Positions 52,385-64,000 of a DNA stretch of 64,000 bases are shown in pieces. Source of the DNA: Amycolatopsis orientalis DSM 40040 = KCTC 9412 (lineage in GTDB: Bacteria; Actinomycetota; Actinomycetes; Mycobacteriales; Pseudonocardiaceae); assembly GCF_000478275.1 (NCBI RefSeq), contig NZ_ASJB01000055.1:62001-126000 (forward strand). The letters are read 5' to 3'. Position numbers and translations under genes: made by a program. Under the pieces are notes generated by a model, which worked only from the letters and a program-made list of their open reading frames with translations, was not told the DNA's origin and made no database searches. Every line of letters starts with the position of its first letter. The first letter of the stretch is position 1.

Positions 52385-53458
52385 TCAGTCCTCCAGCGCC
52401 AGCGGCAGGGTCCGCCGGACCGCCGCCGCGTGCCGTCCGTGCAACGGGATCACCGCGATCCCCTTCGGCCGCACCGGCTCCGCTCCGGGCCGCCCGCCGA
52501 CCCGGATGGTCACCTCGGACCTCTCCCGCCCGCCAGGGGTACGGCGCAGCGTGTACGAAGTCGCGGTGAACGCCGAGCCGGGTACGTGAAGATCCAGCGT
52601 CCGCGCGAGATCCCGCTCCGACCGTGGCCGGTAGCAGACCTGCGACGCGCCACCCCAGTCCCAGGAGCGCCAGCCGTGCACGGGCGCGTCCCGGCCGCTG
52701 CCGAGCGCGACGCGCAGTTCCTCCGCCACCTCACCGGCTTCGAGCACGGTGCTCTCGAATCCGGCTTCCGCCAGCGACCCCATCAGCGACAGCGCCGCGC
52801 AGGCGGTGCTCCTCAACGCGCCGAGTTCGCCGCCACCGCGGGCGAGCGCCGCGATCGGCGCGTCCTCTGGCCGGTACCGGACGGTGAGCCAGCGGACCCG
52901 CAGCAGCGACTGTCCATTGGGGACGGTCCAGGTCAGCAACTGCGCGCTGGACAACGGGATCCCGGTACCCGCGTAGGCCTCGCGCAGAATGTCGACCAGC
53001 AGTTCGGGGCCGGGTTCCATCGCACCGGGGGTGAGCCGCACGATGGCGCTCCAGCCGTCGCCGACCTCGGCGACCCCGAACCGGTTGCCCGCGCGGTCGA
53101 CGTGCTGGCGCACCCGGACGGGACCGGCGAGCCGGTGCAGCGGATCGGGGACTTCGCCCTTGGCGCGGCGCTTCAACCGGTAACCGGCCCAGGTGAACAG
53201 CCAGCCCGCGGCATGCCGTCCGGCGAAGCGGATCGACGTCGTCAGCACGAGGACACCGGCGGCCGCGGTGATGCTGATCCGCGCCGCCTGCGGGATCCCG
53301 TCGACGGTGAAGGCCAGCAGCACGGCGATCCCGGCGATCTCCCAGAGCGCCGCCTGGAGCGGGCGGATCGGCAGCAGCCAGGGCAGCGGCGCCGCACCGG
53401 CGGGGCCGCGCGCGGGCGCCTGATCCGGGACCGGGCGGACCGGGGCTTCAACCGACAA
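52385..53458 (-). CDS. eccE: EccE, T7SS membrane component
   Basis: 357 residues from TTG 53458, with GGAGGAGGGG upstream. Two N-terminal membrane helices (ALWEIAGIAVLLAFTV, ISITAAAGVLVLTTSI) precede the EccE-specific cytosolic domain: VAEVGDGWSAIVRLTPGAME, LLTWTVPNGQSLLRVRWLTVRY, SLMGSLAEAGFESTVLEAGEVAEEL and CYRPRSERDLARTLDLHVPG. EccE lies at the periphery of the ESX membrane complex. It is on the opposite strand to eccD and eccB, an unusual gene order. Confidence 0.92.
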   Translation of the reverse strand: MSVEAPVRPVPDQAPARGPAGAAPLPWLLPIRPLQAALWEIAGIAVLLAFTVDGIPQAARISITAAAGVLVLTTSIRFAGRHAAGWLFTWAGYRLKRRAKGEVPDPLHRLAGPVRVRQHVDRAGNRFGVAEVGDGWSAIVRLTPGAMEPGPELLVDILREAYAGTGIPLSSAQLLTWTVPNGQSLLRVRWLTVRYRPEDAPIAALARGGGELGALRSTACAALSLMGSLAEAGFESTVLEAGEVAEELRVALGSGRDAPVHGWRSWDWGGASQVCYRPRSERDLARTLDLHVPGSAFTATSYTLRRTPGGRERSEVTIRVGGRPGAEPVRPKGIAVIPLHGRHAAAVRRTLPLALED

Positions 53459-53501
53459 GGAATTCCCCTCCTCCGTGCACGCGCCCGACGGTAGTGCGCT
53501 C

Positions 53502-53515
53502 TCGCGCGCGCGAGG
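53502..53515. promoter_or_regulatory. Perfect 14 bp palindrome in the eccE-eccB divergent region
   Basis: CTCGCGCGCGCGAG lies 45 bp from the eccE start and 90 bp from the eccB start, in the 146 bp region that must hold both promoters. It may be an operator, but alternating CG sequences are frequent in such DNA. Confidence 0.3.
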
Positions 53516-53604
53516 GCGTAAAAATTACCCTCACCGCGAACCGGGTCGGAACCTAACGTGAGCACCCTCGATCGGGGCGGTTACGAACGGCGGGGGACGG
53601 GAGC

Positions 53605-55029
53605 GTGTGGACGCAGCGGGACCAGATCCAGGCTTACCAATTCCTCCGCAGGAGACTGGTTTCGGCCCTGGTCTCGGCAGACGCCAACCACCCGGTCGCC
53701 CCGAGCCGCAGACTGGTCATCGGGACCTTGTGCGGTCTCGGCGTCGCCCTGCTGATCACCGCGGTGTTCGGCGTGATCGGCCTGCTGAACCCTTCCGGCG
53801 GTAAGGACTGGCTGGCGGGCGGCAAGGTGATCGTCGAGGAGGACACCGGCGCGCGGTACATCCTCGGCCAGGACGGCGCGCTGCATCCGGTGCTCAACTA
53901 CGCCTCCGCGCGGCTGATGGCCGGTGGCAACGGCGAAGCCACCGTGACCGTCCCCGCGGACAAACTCGCGAAGGCGCCGCGTGGTGCGCAGATCGGCATT
54001 CCCGGCGCCCCCGATTCGCTGCCCGCGAAAGCCGCGCTGGTGACCACGCCGTGGACCAGTTGCTCGCGCACGACCCAGGACGCGCCGGCGTCGGCGGAAC
54101 CGGCGACGACGGTGCTCCTCGGCGCGCCCGCCGCCGGGATCGACCTGCCGAAGGACCAGGCCGTCGTGGTCCGCGTCCCCGAGGGAGAGCGCTATCTCGT
54201 GACGGCCGGGCGCCGCTACAAGCTCACCCCGGAGGCCGCCGCGGCCCTGCAGTTCGACACCTATCCGGCGATCGCGGTCTCGTCGCGCTGGATCGGCACC
54301 GTCGCCGCCGGACGCGATCTGGCCTACCGCGCGATCGAGGACGCCGGACGACCGGGCCCGCGGGTCGGGGACACCGCGACGAAGGTCGGTTCGGTGCTCG
54401 GCGTCATCGACGCGATGGCGTCACCCGGCGACGCGACGTCGTACTACCTCGTCCGCGCCGACGGGCTCGAACCGATCGGCCAGACCGAGGCGAGCCTGGT
54501 GCTCAACACGCCGCAGAACGCGGATGCCTACAACGGCGTCCCGGCCCCCGTCGCGGTGCGCGCGGCCGACGTCGCCGCGGTGCCGAAGGTCGGCACGGCG
54601 AGGGCGGGCGGGGCCGATCCCGCGGAGTATCCGGACCGGATCCCGCGAAAAGCGCCCGTTACCGGACAGTCCGTGACGTTATGCGCACAGGGTTCTCGAA
54701 TCGTTATCTCCGCGCAGGTCCCCTTGCCGCAAGGTGCGAAGGCGATCCCGGTGACGGCGCGGACGGACGCGCTGGTCGCCGACGAGGTTTTCGTGCCTCC
54801 GTCAGGAGGCGCGGTGGTGACGGAATCAGGTTCCGGCACGGTTTACGTCGTGACCGACACGGGGTTCAAGTACCCGGTGGCGAGCACCGAGGCCCTCGCT
54901 TCCCTCGGTTACGGCCAAGCCGAACGGCAACCGGTTCCGAATGGGTTGCTGGCACTGGTACCGCGGGGACCCGCGCTGGATCCGGCGCAGGCCGGCCGCA
55001 CGGTGTCCGCGGCGGGTGGGACGGGGTGA
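53605..55029 (+). CDS. eccB: EccB, T7SS membrane/periplasmic component
   Basis: 474 residues from GTG 53605. It opens MWTQRDQIQAYQFLRRRLVSALVSAD, the diagnostic EccB start (given in part), with one membrane helix at about 40-62 (TLCGLGVALLITAVFGVIGLL). The periplasmic part has the repeated fold seen in EccB1 (VIVEEDTGARYILGQDGALHPVLNYASARL in parts, YLVRADGLEPIGQTEASLVL, YVVTDTGFKYPVASTEAL). The stop overlaps the first response regulator by GTGA. Confidence 0.95.
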   Translation: MWTQRDQIQAYQFLRRRLVSALVSADANHPVAPSRRLVIGTLCGLGVALLITAVFGVIGLLNPSGGKDWLAGGKVIVEEDTGARYILGQDGALHPVLNYASARLMAGGNGEATVTVPADKLAKAPRGAQIGIPGAPDSLPAKAALVTTPWTSCSRTTQDAPASAEPATTVLLGAPAAGIDLPKDQAVVVRVPEGERYLVTAGRRYKLTPEAAAALQFDTYPAIAVSSRWIGTVAAGRDLAYRAIEDAGRPGPRVGDTATKVGSVLGVIDAMASPGDATSYYLVRADGLEPIGQTEASLVLNTPQNADAYNGVPAPVAVRAADVAAVPKVGTARAGGADPAEYPDRIPRKAPVTGQSVTLCAQGSRIVISAQVPLPQGAKAIPVTARTDALVADEVFVPPSGGAVVTESGSGTVYVVTDTGFKYPVASTEALASLGYGQAERQPVPNGLLALVPRGPALDPAQAGRTVSAAGGTG

Positions 55030-55766
55030 GCGGGAACGTGCAGATGACTGAAGACAGGCCGGAGACCGACCGGGTCGACGTCGCGGTGATCGAAGACCAT
55101 CCGTTGTACCGGCACGCCGTGGTCCGGGTCCTCACCGAAGCGGAGGGGATCGAACTGGGCGCGGTCGTCGATTCGGTCGCCAGGTTCCACGTGCACCCGC
55201 AGCCGCCCGGCAGCGTGGTGCTGCTCGACCTCGGCCTGCCGGGGATCGCCGGGGCGGCCGCCGTGCTCCAGGTCTGCGAACTGGGACATCACGTGCTCGT
55301 GGTGTCCGCGCAGGCGGAGTCCGAACAGGTGCTCGGCGCGATCGCCGCCGGTGCCAAGGGTTTCCTGTCCAAGGACGTCGACGTGGAGGAACTCCTGATC
55401 GCGATCAGGACGGTCGCGCAGGGGCGGGCCTACGTCTCGGCGGTGGTGGCCGGAATGATCATCAAGGACAACGCCGACCGTCCCGTGCCGGCCCCGGACG
55501 TCGCGCTGTCGGCACGGGAGAAGCAGGTACTGCGGCTGGTCGCGGCGGGCGAACGCGACGTCGACATCGCCCGCATCCTCGGGATCGGGGTCCGGACGGT
55601 CCGCGGTTACCTGGACCGGATCCGTGACAAACTCGGAGAAAGAAGGCGGGCCGGTCTGGTCCGCAAGGCCATCCAGCTCGGGCTCGCGTCTCCGCCGGAG
55701 GTGCCCGGCCCGTCTCGGCCGGTCGCGCCCCGCGACGACGCGGGCGGATTCGAAGGACGCCGGTGA
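55026..55766 (+). CDS. NarL/LuxR-type response regulator (first of a pair)
   Basis: 246 residues from GTG 55026, overlapping eccB; ATG 55044 is an alternative. Receiver: VAVIEDHPLYRHAVVRVL, phospho-acceptor Asp68 in VVLLDLGLPG, conserved Lys in GFLSKDVD. DNA-binding domain: LSAREKQVLRLVAAGERDVDIARILGIGVRTVRGYLDRI (its ends shown), a LuxR helix-turn-helix. No histidine kinase is encoded nearby. A C-terminal Pro-rich tail follows. Close paralogue of the next gene. Confidence 0.9.
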   Translation: MSGNVQMTEDRPETDRVDVAVIEDHPLYRHAVVRVLTEAEGIELGAVVDSVARFHVHPQPPGSVVLLDLGLPGIAGAAAVLQVCELGHHVLVVSAQAESEQVLGAIAAGAKGFLSKDVDVEELLIAIRTVAQGRAYVSAVVAGMIIKDNADRPVPAPDVALSAREKQVLRLVAAGERDVDIARILGIGVRTVRGYLDRIRDKLGERRRAGLVRKAIQLGLASPPEVPGPSRPVAPRDDAGGFEGRR

Positions 55767-56419
55767 ACGCAGACGAGCAGCAGCCGAAACGCACCACACC
55801 GATCAACGTCGGGGTGATCGAAGATCATCCGCTGTACCGGGACGCCGTCGCACGTGTCCTCACCGAAGCGCCCGACATCGCGCTGGGCGCCGTCGCCGAC
55901 TCGGTCGCGCGATTCGCCGTCCAGGAGCAGCCTCCGGGCAGCGTCGTCGTCCTCGACCTGAAGCTGCGCGGCGTCCAGGACGCCGCCGCGGTGCTCGAAG
56001 TGGGGCAGATGGGCCACAAGGTGCTCGTGGTGTCCGCGCACGCCGAGCAACCCGAGGTGCTGGGCGCCATGCAGGCCGGGGCGAAGGGTTTCCTGTCCAA
56101 GGACGTCGACGGCGACGAACTCCTGCGCGCCATCCGCACCATCGCCGACGACAACGCGTACGTGTCGCCGACGCTGGCCGGAATGATCATCCAGGACAGC
56201 GAAGACCGGCACGCCGGTCCGAAGATCGTGCTGTCCGAACGGGAGAAGCAGGTCCTGCGGCTGGTCGCGGCGGGCGAACGCGACGTCGACGTGGCGGAGA
56301 TCCTGAACATCAGCGTGCGGACCGTGCGGTCCTACCTCGACCGGATCCGGGACAAGACCGGGGAACGGCGGCGGGCCGGCTTCGTCCGGGTGGCGATCCG
56401 CGAAGGCCTGCTGCGCTAG
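55763..56419 (+). CDS. NarL/LuxR-type response regulator (second of a pair)
   Basis: 218 residues from GTG 55763, overlapping the previous stop by GTGA. Receiver: VGVIEDHPLYRDAVARVLTE, Asp65 in VVVLDLKLRG, Lys in GFLSKDVDG; LuxR domain with LSEREKQVLRLVAAGERDVD and VRTVRSYLDRIRDKTG. About two-thirds identical to its neighbour by eye, so the pair arose by duplication and could form heterodimers. It overlaps in a chain with eccB, implying that the regulators are made together with the secretion apparatus. Confidence 0.9.
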   Translation: MNADEQQPKRTTPINVGVIEDHPLYRDAVARVLTEAPDIALGAVADSVARFAVQEQPPGSVVVLDLKLRGVQDAAAVLEVGQMGHKVLVVSAHAEQPEVLGAMQAGAKGFLSKDVDGDELLRAIRTIADDNAYVSPTLAGMIIQDSEDRHAGPKIVLSEREKQVLRLVAAGERDVDVAEILNISVRTVRSYLDRIRDKTGERRRAGFVRVAIREGLLR

Positions 56420-56454
56420 CCCCTGCGCTAGCCACCCAAGCGCCAGTCACCCAT

Positions 56455-56517
56455 GCATTTCGTCCTCTGGATGCGGTAGTTGCCCCGCGCAAGCACCGCA
56501 TCCAGAGGACTAAACGC
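56455..56517. repeat. CCTCTGGATGCGGT hairpin family, copy 2
   Basis: Arms as in copy 1 with two mismatches; the loop AGTTGCCCCGCGCAAGC is again conserved. The right arm reads GAGGACTAAACGC where the other copies have GAGGACGAAACGC; that T creates, on the minus strand, the TAG stop of the lactonase gene. Confidence 0.8.
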
Positions 56518-57406
56518 GGGGTCCGGAGAAGTTCACCCGCAGCGTGTACACGGAACTCGACGCGGTGACGAACAGGTCGTTCCGACGCGGCCCGCCGAAG
56601 GTCAGGTTCGAGCAGACCTCGGGCACGTGCAGCTTCCCGATCCGCGTTCCGTCAGGCGCGAAGCAATGCAGGCCGTCGTGCGCAGCGGCCCACACCCGGC
56701 CCGCCGCGTCCACGCGAACGCCGTCGAAACCGCCTGCATCGCAGGTCGCGAAGATCCCGCCGCCCGAAAGCCGCCCGCCGTCCACCGAGAACACCCTGAG
56801 GTGACTGGGGTTCTGCCGGGTGTCGGCGATGTAGAGCAGTGACTCGTCGAGGGAGAAGGCGAGCCCGTTGGGGCGGCTGAAGTCGTCCGCGACGATCCGC
56901 ACGGAGCCGTCCACCGGGTCGGCGCGATAGACGTGGCAGGCGCCGATCTCGCTTTCGGCCTGGTGGCCTTCGTAGTCGCTGTCGATCCCGTAACTGGGGT
57001 CGGTGAACCAGATCGCGCCGTCCGAGGACTCGACGACATCGTTGGGACTGTTGAACTTCTTGCCCTGATACGTCTCCGCGAGCACGGTGGTGCTCCCGTC
57101 GTGCTCGGTGCGTGTCACCCGGCGGTTGCCCTGTTCGCAGCTGACGAGCCTGCCCTGCCGGTCGACCGTGTGCCCGTTGTGGAACCCGGCGGGCTCACGG
57201 AACACGCCGACCGCGCCCGTGGTCTCGTCCCAGCGCAGCACGCGGTCGTTCGGGATGTCGCTGAAGACCAGGTACCGGCCGGCGGGGAAGTAGGCGGGCC
57301 CCTCGGTCCAGCGGCAGCCGGTGTGCAGCCGCTGCATCCACTCGTCGCCGTTGACGCGGGCGAACCGCTCGTCGAGAACCTCGAAACGTGCCTTGACCTT
57401 GTCCAT
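56510..57406 (-). CDS. SMP-30 / gluconolactonase family protein
   Basis: 298 residues from ATG 57406; an ATG ten codons upstream is in frame. A six-bladed propeller with RWTEGPAYFPAGRYLVFSDIPNDRVLRW, HNGHTVDRQGRLVSCEQGNRRV, SPNDVVESSDGAIWFTDPSYG and RPNGLAFSLDESLLYIADT (each given in part) carries the metal-binding Glu, Asn and Asp residues of sugar lactonases. It probably hydrolyses an aldonolactone in sugar catabolism. Divergent from the Lrp regulator, which may control it. Its stop lies in the repeat hairpin. Confidence 0.88.
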   Translation of the reverse strand: MDKVKARFEVLDERFARVNGDEWMQRLHTGCRWTEGPAYFPAGRYLVFSDIPNDRVLRWDETTGAVGVFREPAGFHNGHTVDRQGRLVSCEQGNRRVTRTEHDGSTTVLAETYQGKKFNSPNDVVESSDGAIWFTDPSYGIDSDYEGHQAESEIGACHVYRADPVDGSVRIVADDFSRPNGLAFSLDESLLYIADTRQNPSHLRVFSVDGGRLSGGGIFATCDAGGFDGVRVDAAGRVWAAAHDGLHCFAPDGTRIGKLHVPEVCSNLTFGGPRRNDLFVTASSSVYTLRVNFSGPRV

Positions 57407-57459
57407 GGAAACCCCAGTCACTCTGTATGACATCTTGCCCAAAGCATGTAACGCTGAAC

Positions 57460-57472
57460 TTGATATGGTCAA
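57460..57472. promoter_or_regulatory. TTGA-N5-TCAA palindrome overlapping the lrp-type gene promoter
   Basis: TTGATATGGTCAA contains TATGGT (57464-57469), a -10 box six bases before ATG 57476, so the Lrp mRNA is probably leaderless. The symmetry suits autoregulation by the Lrp protein and control of the divergent lactonase gene. Confidence 0.4.
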
Positions 57473-57911
57473 CACATGGATGACGTAGATCGCATGCTGC
57501 TGACCGAGCTGCAGCAGGACGCGACTCAGGCGTACGCCGCGCTCGGCAAGGCCGTCGGGTTGTCCGCGGGCGCCGCGCACGAACGGGTCCGCAAACTGCG
57601 GGAGCAGGGCGTCATCCGGCGCACGACCGTCGACGTCGACCCGGCCGCGGTCGGCCGGGGAGTGATGGCGTTCGTGCTGGTCGAGGCCAAGTCCTGGATG
57701 GGCGATTCGCCGACCAAGGCCGCGCTGGAGGCGTTGCCGGAGGTCGTGGAGGCGCACATCATCGCGGGACCGGCTTCGCTGCTGGTGAAGGTCCGCACGC
57801 CGACCACCGAGGAACTGCAGGCGTCATTGCGCAGGCTGTACGCCATCGAAGGCGTCACCGGAACGCAGACGATCGTGGTGCTCGAGTCCTTTTTCGAGCG
57901 CTCGGTCGACG

Positions 57912-61809
<3,898 letters not shown>

Positions 61810-61813
61810 TCAT

Positions 61814-61875
61814 GCGTTTCGTCCTCTGGATGCGGTAGTTGCACGCGCAAGGACCGCATCCAGAGGACGAAACGC
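61814..61875. repeat. CCTCTGGATGCGGT hairpin family, copy 3
   Basis: Perfect 23-nt arms and a 16-nt loop AGTTGCACGCGCAAGG. It starts four bases after the hisB stop and so may terminate the his operon. Confidence 0.85.
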
Positions 61876-61930
61876 GAGGGCAGCCGGGGGCGTCGGGGGC
61901 TCGGGCGCGCGGGTGTGGCAAGGTGGCCGC

Positions 61931-62086
61931 GTGAGCAACTCGACCATCGCCGTGCTGCTGTTCGCGCTCGGCGGCTTCCTGATCGGCGGCGTCTACGCGA
62001 CCTGGAAGAGCGTCAAGTTCCTGGCCGTCGTGCTGGGCCTTGCCGCCCTCCTCGCGATCGGCGGCGCCATCGCCTGGCTGGCCTGA
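61931..62086 (+). CDS. 51-residue membrane protein
   Basis: Starts at GTG 61931 (MSNSTIAVLLF). Two hydrophobic helices, STIAVLLFALGGFLIGGVY and FLAVVLGLAALLAIGGAIAWL, are separated by ATWKSVK. Short membrane proteins of this kind often sit beside his genes in actinomycetes. Function unknown. Confidence 0.65.
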   Translation: MSNSTIAVLLFALGGFLIGGVYATWKSVKFLAVVLGLAALLAIGGAIAWLA

Positions 62087-62132
62087 GGCCGCCGTCCGGT
62101 AAATCGCGTGCGCGCCGGGTCGAGGGGCGAGC

Positions 62133-62783
62133 ATGCTTGCGCGCATGCCCCTGAACCCGCGCTCGGTCGACGAGGTCGTCCGGCTCCAGCGAGCCGGGAA
62201 CCGCGTCAAGTTCCTGTTCTTCTGGGGCCATCAGCCCCGGCGTGACGGCACGATCGGGCCGGAATGCTTCAGCCAGTGGTGGCCCGCCCGGTTCACCGTC
62301 GACGGCGGAACCTTCTCGACGGCCGAGCATTACATGATGTGGCGCAAAGCCGTCCTGTTCGACGACGCCGAGAGCGCCGCGCGAATCCTCCGCGCCCGGC
62401 ATCCGCGTGAAGCCAAGGCGTTGGGCCGGGAAGTGCGGGGATTCGAGCAGAGCCACTGGGAAGACGAGCGCTACGGCATCGTCCTCGACGGAACCGTCGC
62501 GAAGTTCGGGCAGCATCCGGAACTGCGTGACTTCCTGCTCGGCACGAAGAACCGCGTGCTGGTCGAAGCCAGCCCACTGGACACGATCTGGGGGATCGGT
62601 CTCGCCGCCGACAATCCGCGGGTGGAGAACGCCGAGCACTGGCGTGGCCTGAACCTCCTCGGCTTCGCCCTTGGTGAAGCAAGGACGAAACTCGCACCGG
62701 AGACGGCCCGCTCTCCTGCCCTTCAGGGCACCCGCCCGCTGTCAGTATCCGGGCACGATCCGTGGCGGAGGGGAACAGGATGA
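62133..62783 (+). CDS. NADAR domain protein (YbiA/RibX-like)
   Basis: 216 residues from ATG 62133, with GAGGGG five bases upstream. VKFLFFWGHQPRRDGTIGPECFSQWWPARF, FSTAEHYMMWRKAVLFDD, LRARHPREAKALGREVRGFEQSHW and LLGTKNRVLVEASPLDTIWGIGL (given in parts) are the conserved blocks of the NADAR fold. NADAR proteins act as N-glycosidases, and some remove ADP-ribose from guanine in nucleic acids as antitoxins of DarT-like toxins. No ADP-ribosyltransferase is next to it. The last 25 residues are a variable tail. Confidence 0.88.
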   Translation: MLARMPLNPRSVDEVVRLQRAGNRVKFLFFWGHQPRRDGTIGPECFSQWWPARFTVDGGTFSTAEHYMMWRKAVLFDDAESAARILRARHPREAKALGREVRGFEQSHWEDERYGIVLDGTVAKFGQHPELRDFLLGTKNRVLVEASPLDTIWGIGLAADNPRVENAEHWRGLNLLGFALGEARTKLAPETARSPALQGTRPLSVSGHDPWRRGTG

Positions 62784-62874
62784 TCCTGGAGCAGGTGGTT
62801 TCACGGCATGCCTCGGCGGCGCGCTGTTCGACCGGCTGGTCATGGTCACTCGCTGTGGCTGGCTGTTACCACTG

Positions 62875-62931
62875 GTGAGGGGTGTGTGGATTTAGGGACG
62901 TTCAATGTCCCTAAATCCACACACCCCTCAC
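62875..62931. repeat. Perfect 25 bp-arm hairpin
   Basis: GTGAGGGGTGTGTGGATTTA... pairs with its complement around a 7-nt loop. It lies between the convergent NADAR and MMPL genes. It lacks the AAGG/CCTT core but shares the GTGAGGGG end. Confidence 0.85.
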
Positions 62932-62940
62932 GCCGGTCAT

Positions 62941-62962
62941 CGCAATTAGTGGACTAAATGCG
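62941..62962. repeat. 22 bp near-palindrome, second copy of the 33069 motif
   Basis: CGCAATTAGTGGACTAAATG... matches 33069-33090 at 19 of 22 positions and shares GGACTAA with the right arm of the hairpin at 56455. It lies 20 bp beyond the MMPL stop. Confidence 0.55.
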
Positions 62963-62981
62963 GAAGCGGGGAAAGCGTCCT

Positions 62982-64000
62982 TCAGCTCCGGACCAGCTCC
63001 CGTTCGTCAGGGGTGTCGAGCTGCTTCGTGAGCTTCTCGCCTTCGACGTCGACGTCCGGCAGCACGCGGTCCAGCCACTTCGGCAGCCACCAGGCGCCAC
63101 GCCCGAGCAGCGACATCAGGGCCGGCACGATGGTCATCCGGATCACGAACGCGTCCACCAGCACCCCGAAGGCCAGTGCGAACCCGATCGACTGGATCAG
63201 CGCGGACTCCGCGAGGACGAATCCGGCGAACACGCTGATCATGATCAGCGCCGCGGCGACCACGACCCGGGAGCCGTGCCGGAAACCGGTCACCATCGCC
63301 TGCTGCGGATCGGCGCCGTGGACGTACTCCTCCCGCATCCGCGTCACCAGGAACACCTGGTAGTCCATCGCGAGCCCGAACAGCACACCGATCAGCAGGA
63401 TCGGCAGCATGCTCATGATCGGCCCGGTCGTCTTCACCCCGAGCAGATCGGTGAGCCAGCCCCACTGGAACACCGCGACCACCGCGCCGAACGTCGCGAC
63501 CACCGAGCCGAGGAAGCCCAGCGTCGCCTTGAGCGGGACGACGACCGAGCGGAACACCAGCATCAGCAACAGGAACGCGAGCCCGACGATGAGCGCGAGG
63601 TAGGGCAGCATCGCGTCGGCGAGCTTCTCCGAGACGTCGATGTTGGCCGCGGTCTGGCCGGTCACCGCCAGCGACGCGCCGGTGGCCGTGCCCAGTCCGG
63701 CGTTCAGGCCGCGGATGTCGCTGACGAGGTCTTCGGTCGCGGTGCTGCTCGGACCGCTCTTCGGAATGACGGTCAGCAGCGCCAGGTCACCGCCGCGGTT
63801 GACCTTCGGCGGCGTGACGATCGGGCGTTCCTTGAGTCCGCTGATCCCGGCCGCGGCCTGCTGGAGCGCGGCCTGCCGGTCGGTGCTGCCACCGAGGTCG
63901 ACGACGATCACCAGCGGGCCGTTGGCGCCCTCGCCGAAGCTGCGGCTGACGGTTTCGTAGGCCTTGCGCTGGGTGCTGTCCGGCGCGGCGGTGCTGTCGT
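62982..64000 (-). CDS. MMPL-family transporter, C-terminal part (N-terminus beyond window)
   Basis: The frame enters from the right edge; about 338 residues are visible. The first visible residues (QRKAYETVSRSFGEGANGPL) belong to the external domain. Then come five or six helices with YLALIVGLAFLLLMLVFRSVV, LLIGVLFGLAMDYQVFLVTR and the family signature RMREEYVHGADPQQAM, and a cytosolic end (DVEGEKLTKQLD). RND-type MMPL proteins export lipids or drugs using the proton gradient. Substrate unknown. Confidence 0.92.
   Translation of the reverse strand, partial: DSTAAPDSTQRKAYETVSRSFGEGANGPLVIVVDLGGSTDRQAALQQAAAGISGLKERPIVTPPKVNRGGDLALLTVIPKSGPSSTATEDLVSDIRGLNAGLGTATGASLAVTGQTAANIDVSEKLADAMLPYLALIVGLAFLLLMLVFRSVVVPLKATLGFLGSVVATFGAVVAVFQWGWLTDLLGVKTTGPIMSMLPILLIGVLFGLAMDYQVFLVTRMREEYVHGADPQQAMVTGFRHGSRVVVAAALIMISVFAGFVLAESALIQSIGFALAFGVLVDAFVIRMTIVPALMSLLGRGAWWLPKWLDRVLPDVDVEGEKLTKQLDTPDERELVRS

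Noticed and set aside
54051-55025. N-terminal extension of the first response regulator into eccB
   Set aside because: The extension reads eccB in another frame; the regulator starts at GTG 55026 or ATG 55044.

Overview
This 64 kb window is chromosomal DNA of a high-GC actinomycete. The gene content and order (pimB', a BsaP-linked bioB, NrtR with nadABC, a full ESX/type VII secretion locus, hisDCB, many GTG starts and likely leaderless mRNAs) point to Pseudonocardiaceae, most probably Amycolatopsis. The genus is inferred from synteny and style, not from a marker gene. I see no tRNA, rRNA, CRISPR array, transposase or phage gene.

Layout. 1-5.4 kb: three secreted proteins on the minus strand, two of them paralogues with ALF-type helical repeats, an AbfB domain and LGFP-like repeats. 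5.8-14.6 kb: envelope and housekeeping genes (exonuclease/GIY-YIG fusion, NYN protein, an AbiEi-like gene between two identical hairpins, a NlpC/P60 hydrolase behind a c-di-AMP riboswitch candidate, PimB', a degenerate uridine-kinase-like protein, a SRPBCC protein). 14.7-24.3 kb: a P450 and the biotin genes bioA, bioD, bioB and bsaP, with two tandem SulP-carbonic anhydrase fusions placed between bioA and bioD; bioF is absent. 24.4-27.0 kb: a DUF2567-like membrane protein, an M48 peptidase and a LON-domain protein. 27.0-31.3 kb: NrtR divergent from nadA-nadB-nadC, whose reading frames overlap by ATGA junctions.

31.4-56.4 kb is a type VII secretion region. It holds a mycosin-like protein with all three catalytic residues replaced, Esx/WXG100-like substrates, a WXG-alpha/beta-hydrolase fusion, a PPE-like protein, EccC, further WXG-type proteins, LpqN-like and YbaB-like proteins, EccD, EccE, EccB and two orphan NarL-type response regulators overlapping eccB. 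An ECF sigma factor with a membrane-anchored partner, a trypsin-like protease and a CPT-like P-loop protein lie in the middle. EccA and EspG are not seen. 56.5-64 kb: an SMP-30 lactonase, an Lrp regulator overlapping a nitrilase tail to tail, hisD-hisC-hisB, a 51-residue membrane protein, a NADAR-domain protein and the end of an MMPL exporter cut by the window edge.

The most unusual non-coding feature is the set of long intergenic inverted repeats. At least four related groups can be sorted by sequence: (i) a CGTGAGTGG family, including two homologous ~90 bp blocks near 32.7 and 42.7 kb; (ii) three copies of a CCTCTGGATGCGGT hairpin whose loop is also conserved; (iii) near-perfect palindromes of 50-60 bp at gene ends, most with AAGG/CCTT cores; (iv) three tandem 30-mers enclosed in an inverted repeat before bioD. 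The most striking protein-level oddity is the catalytically dead mycosin in the secretion locus.
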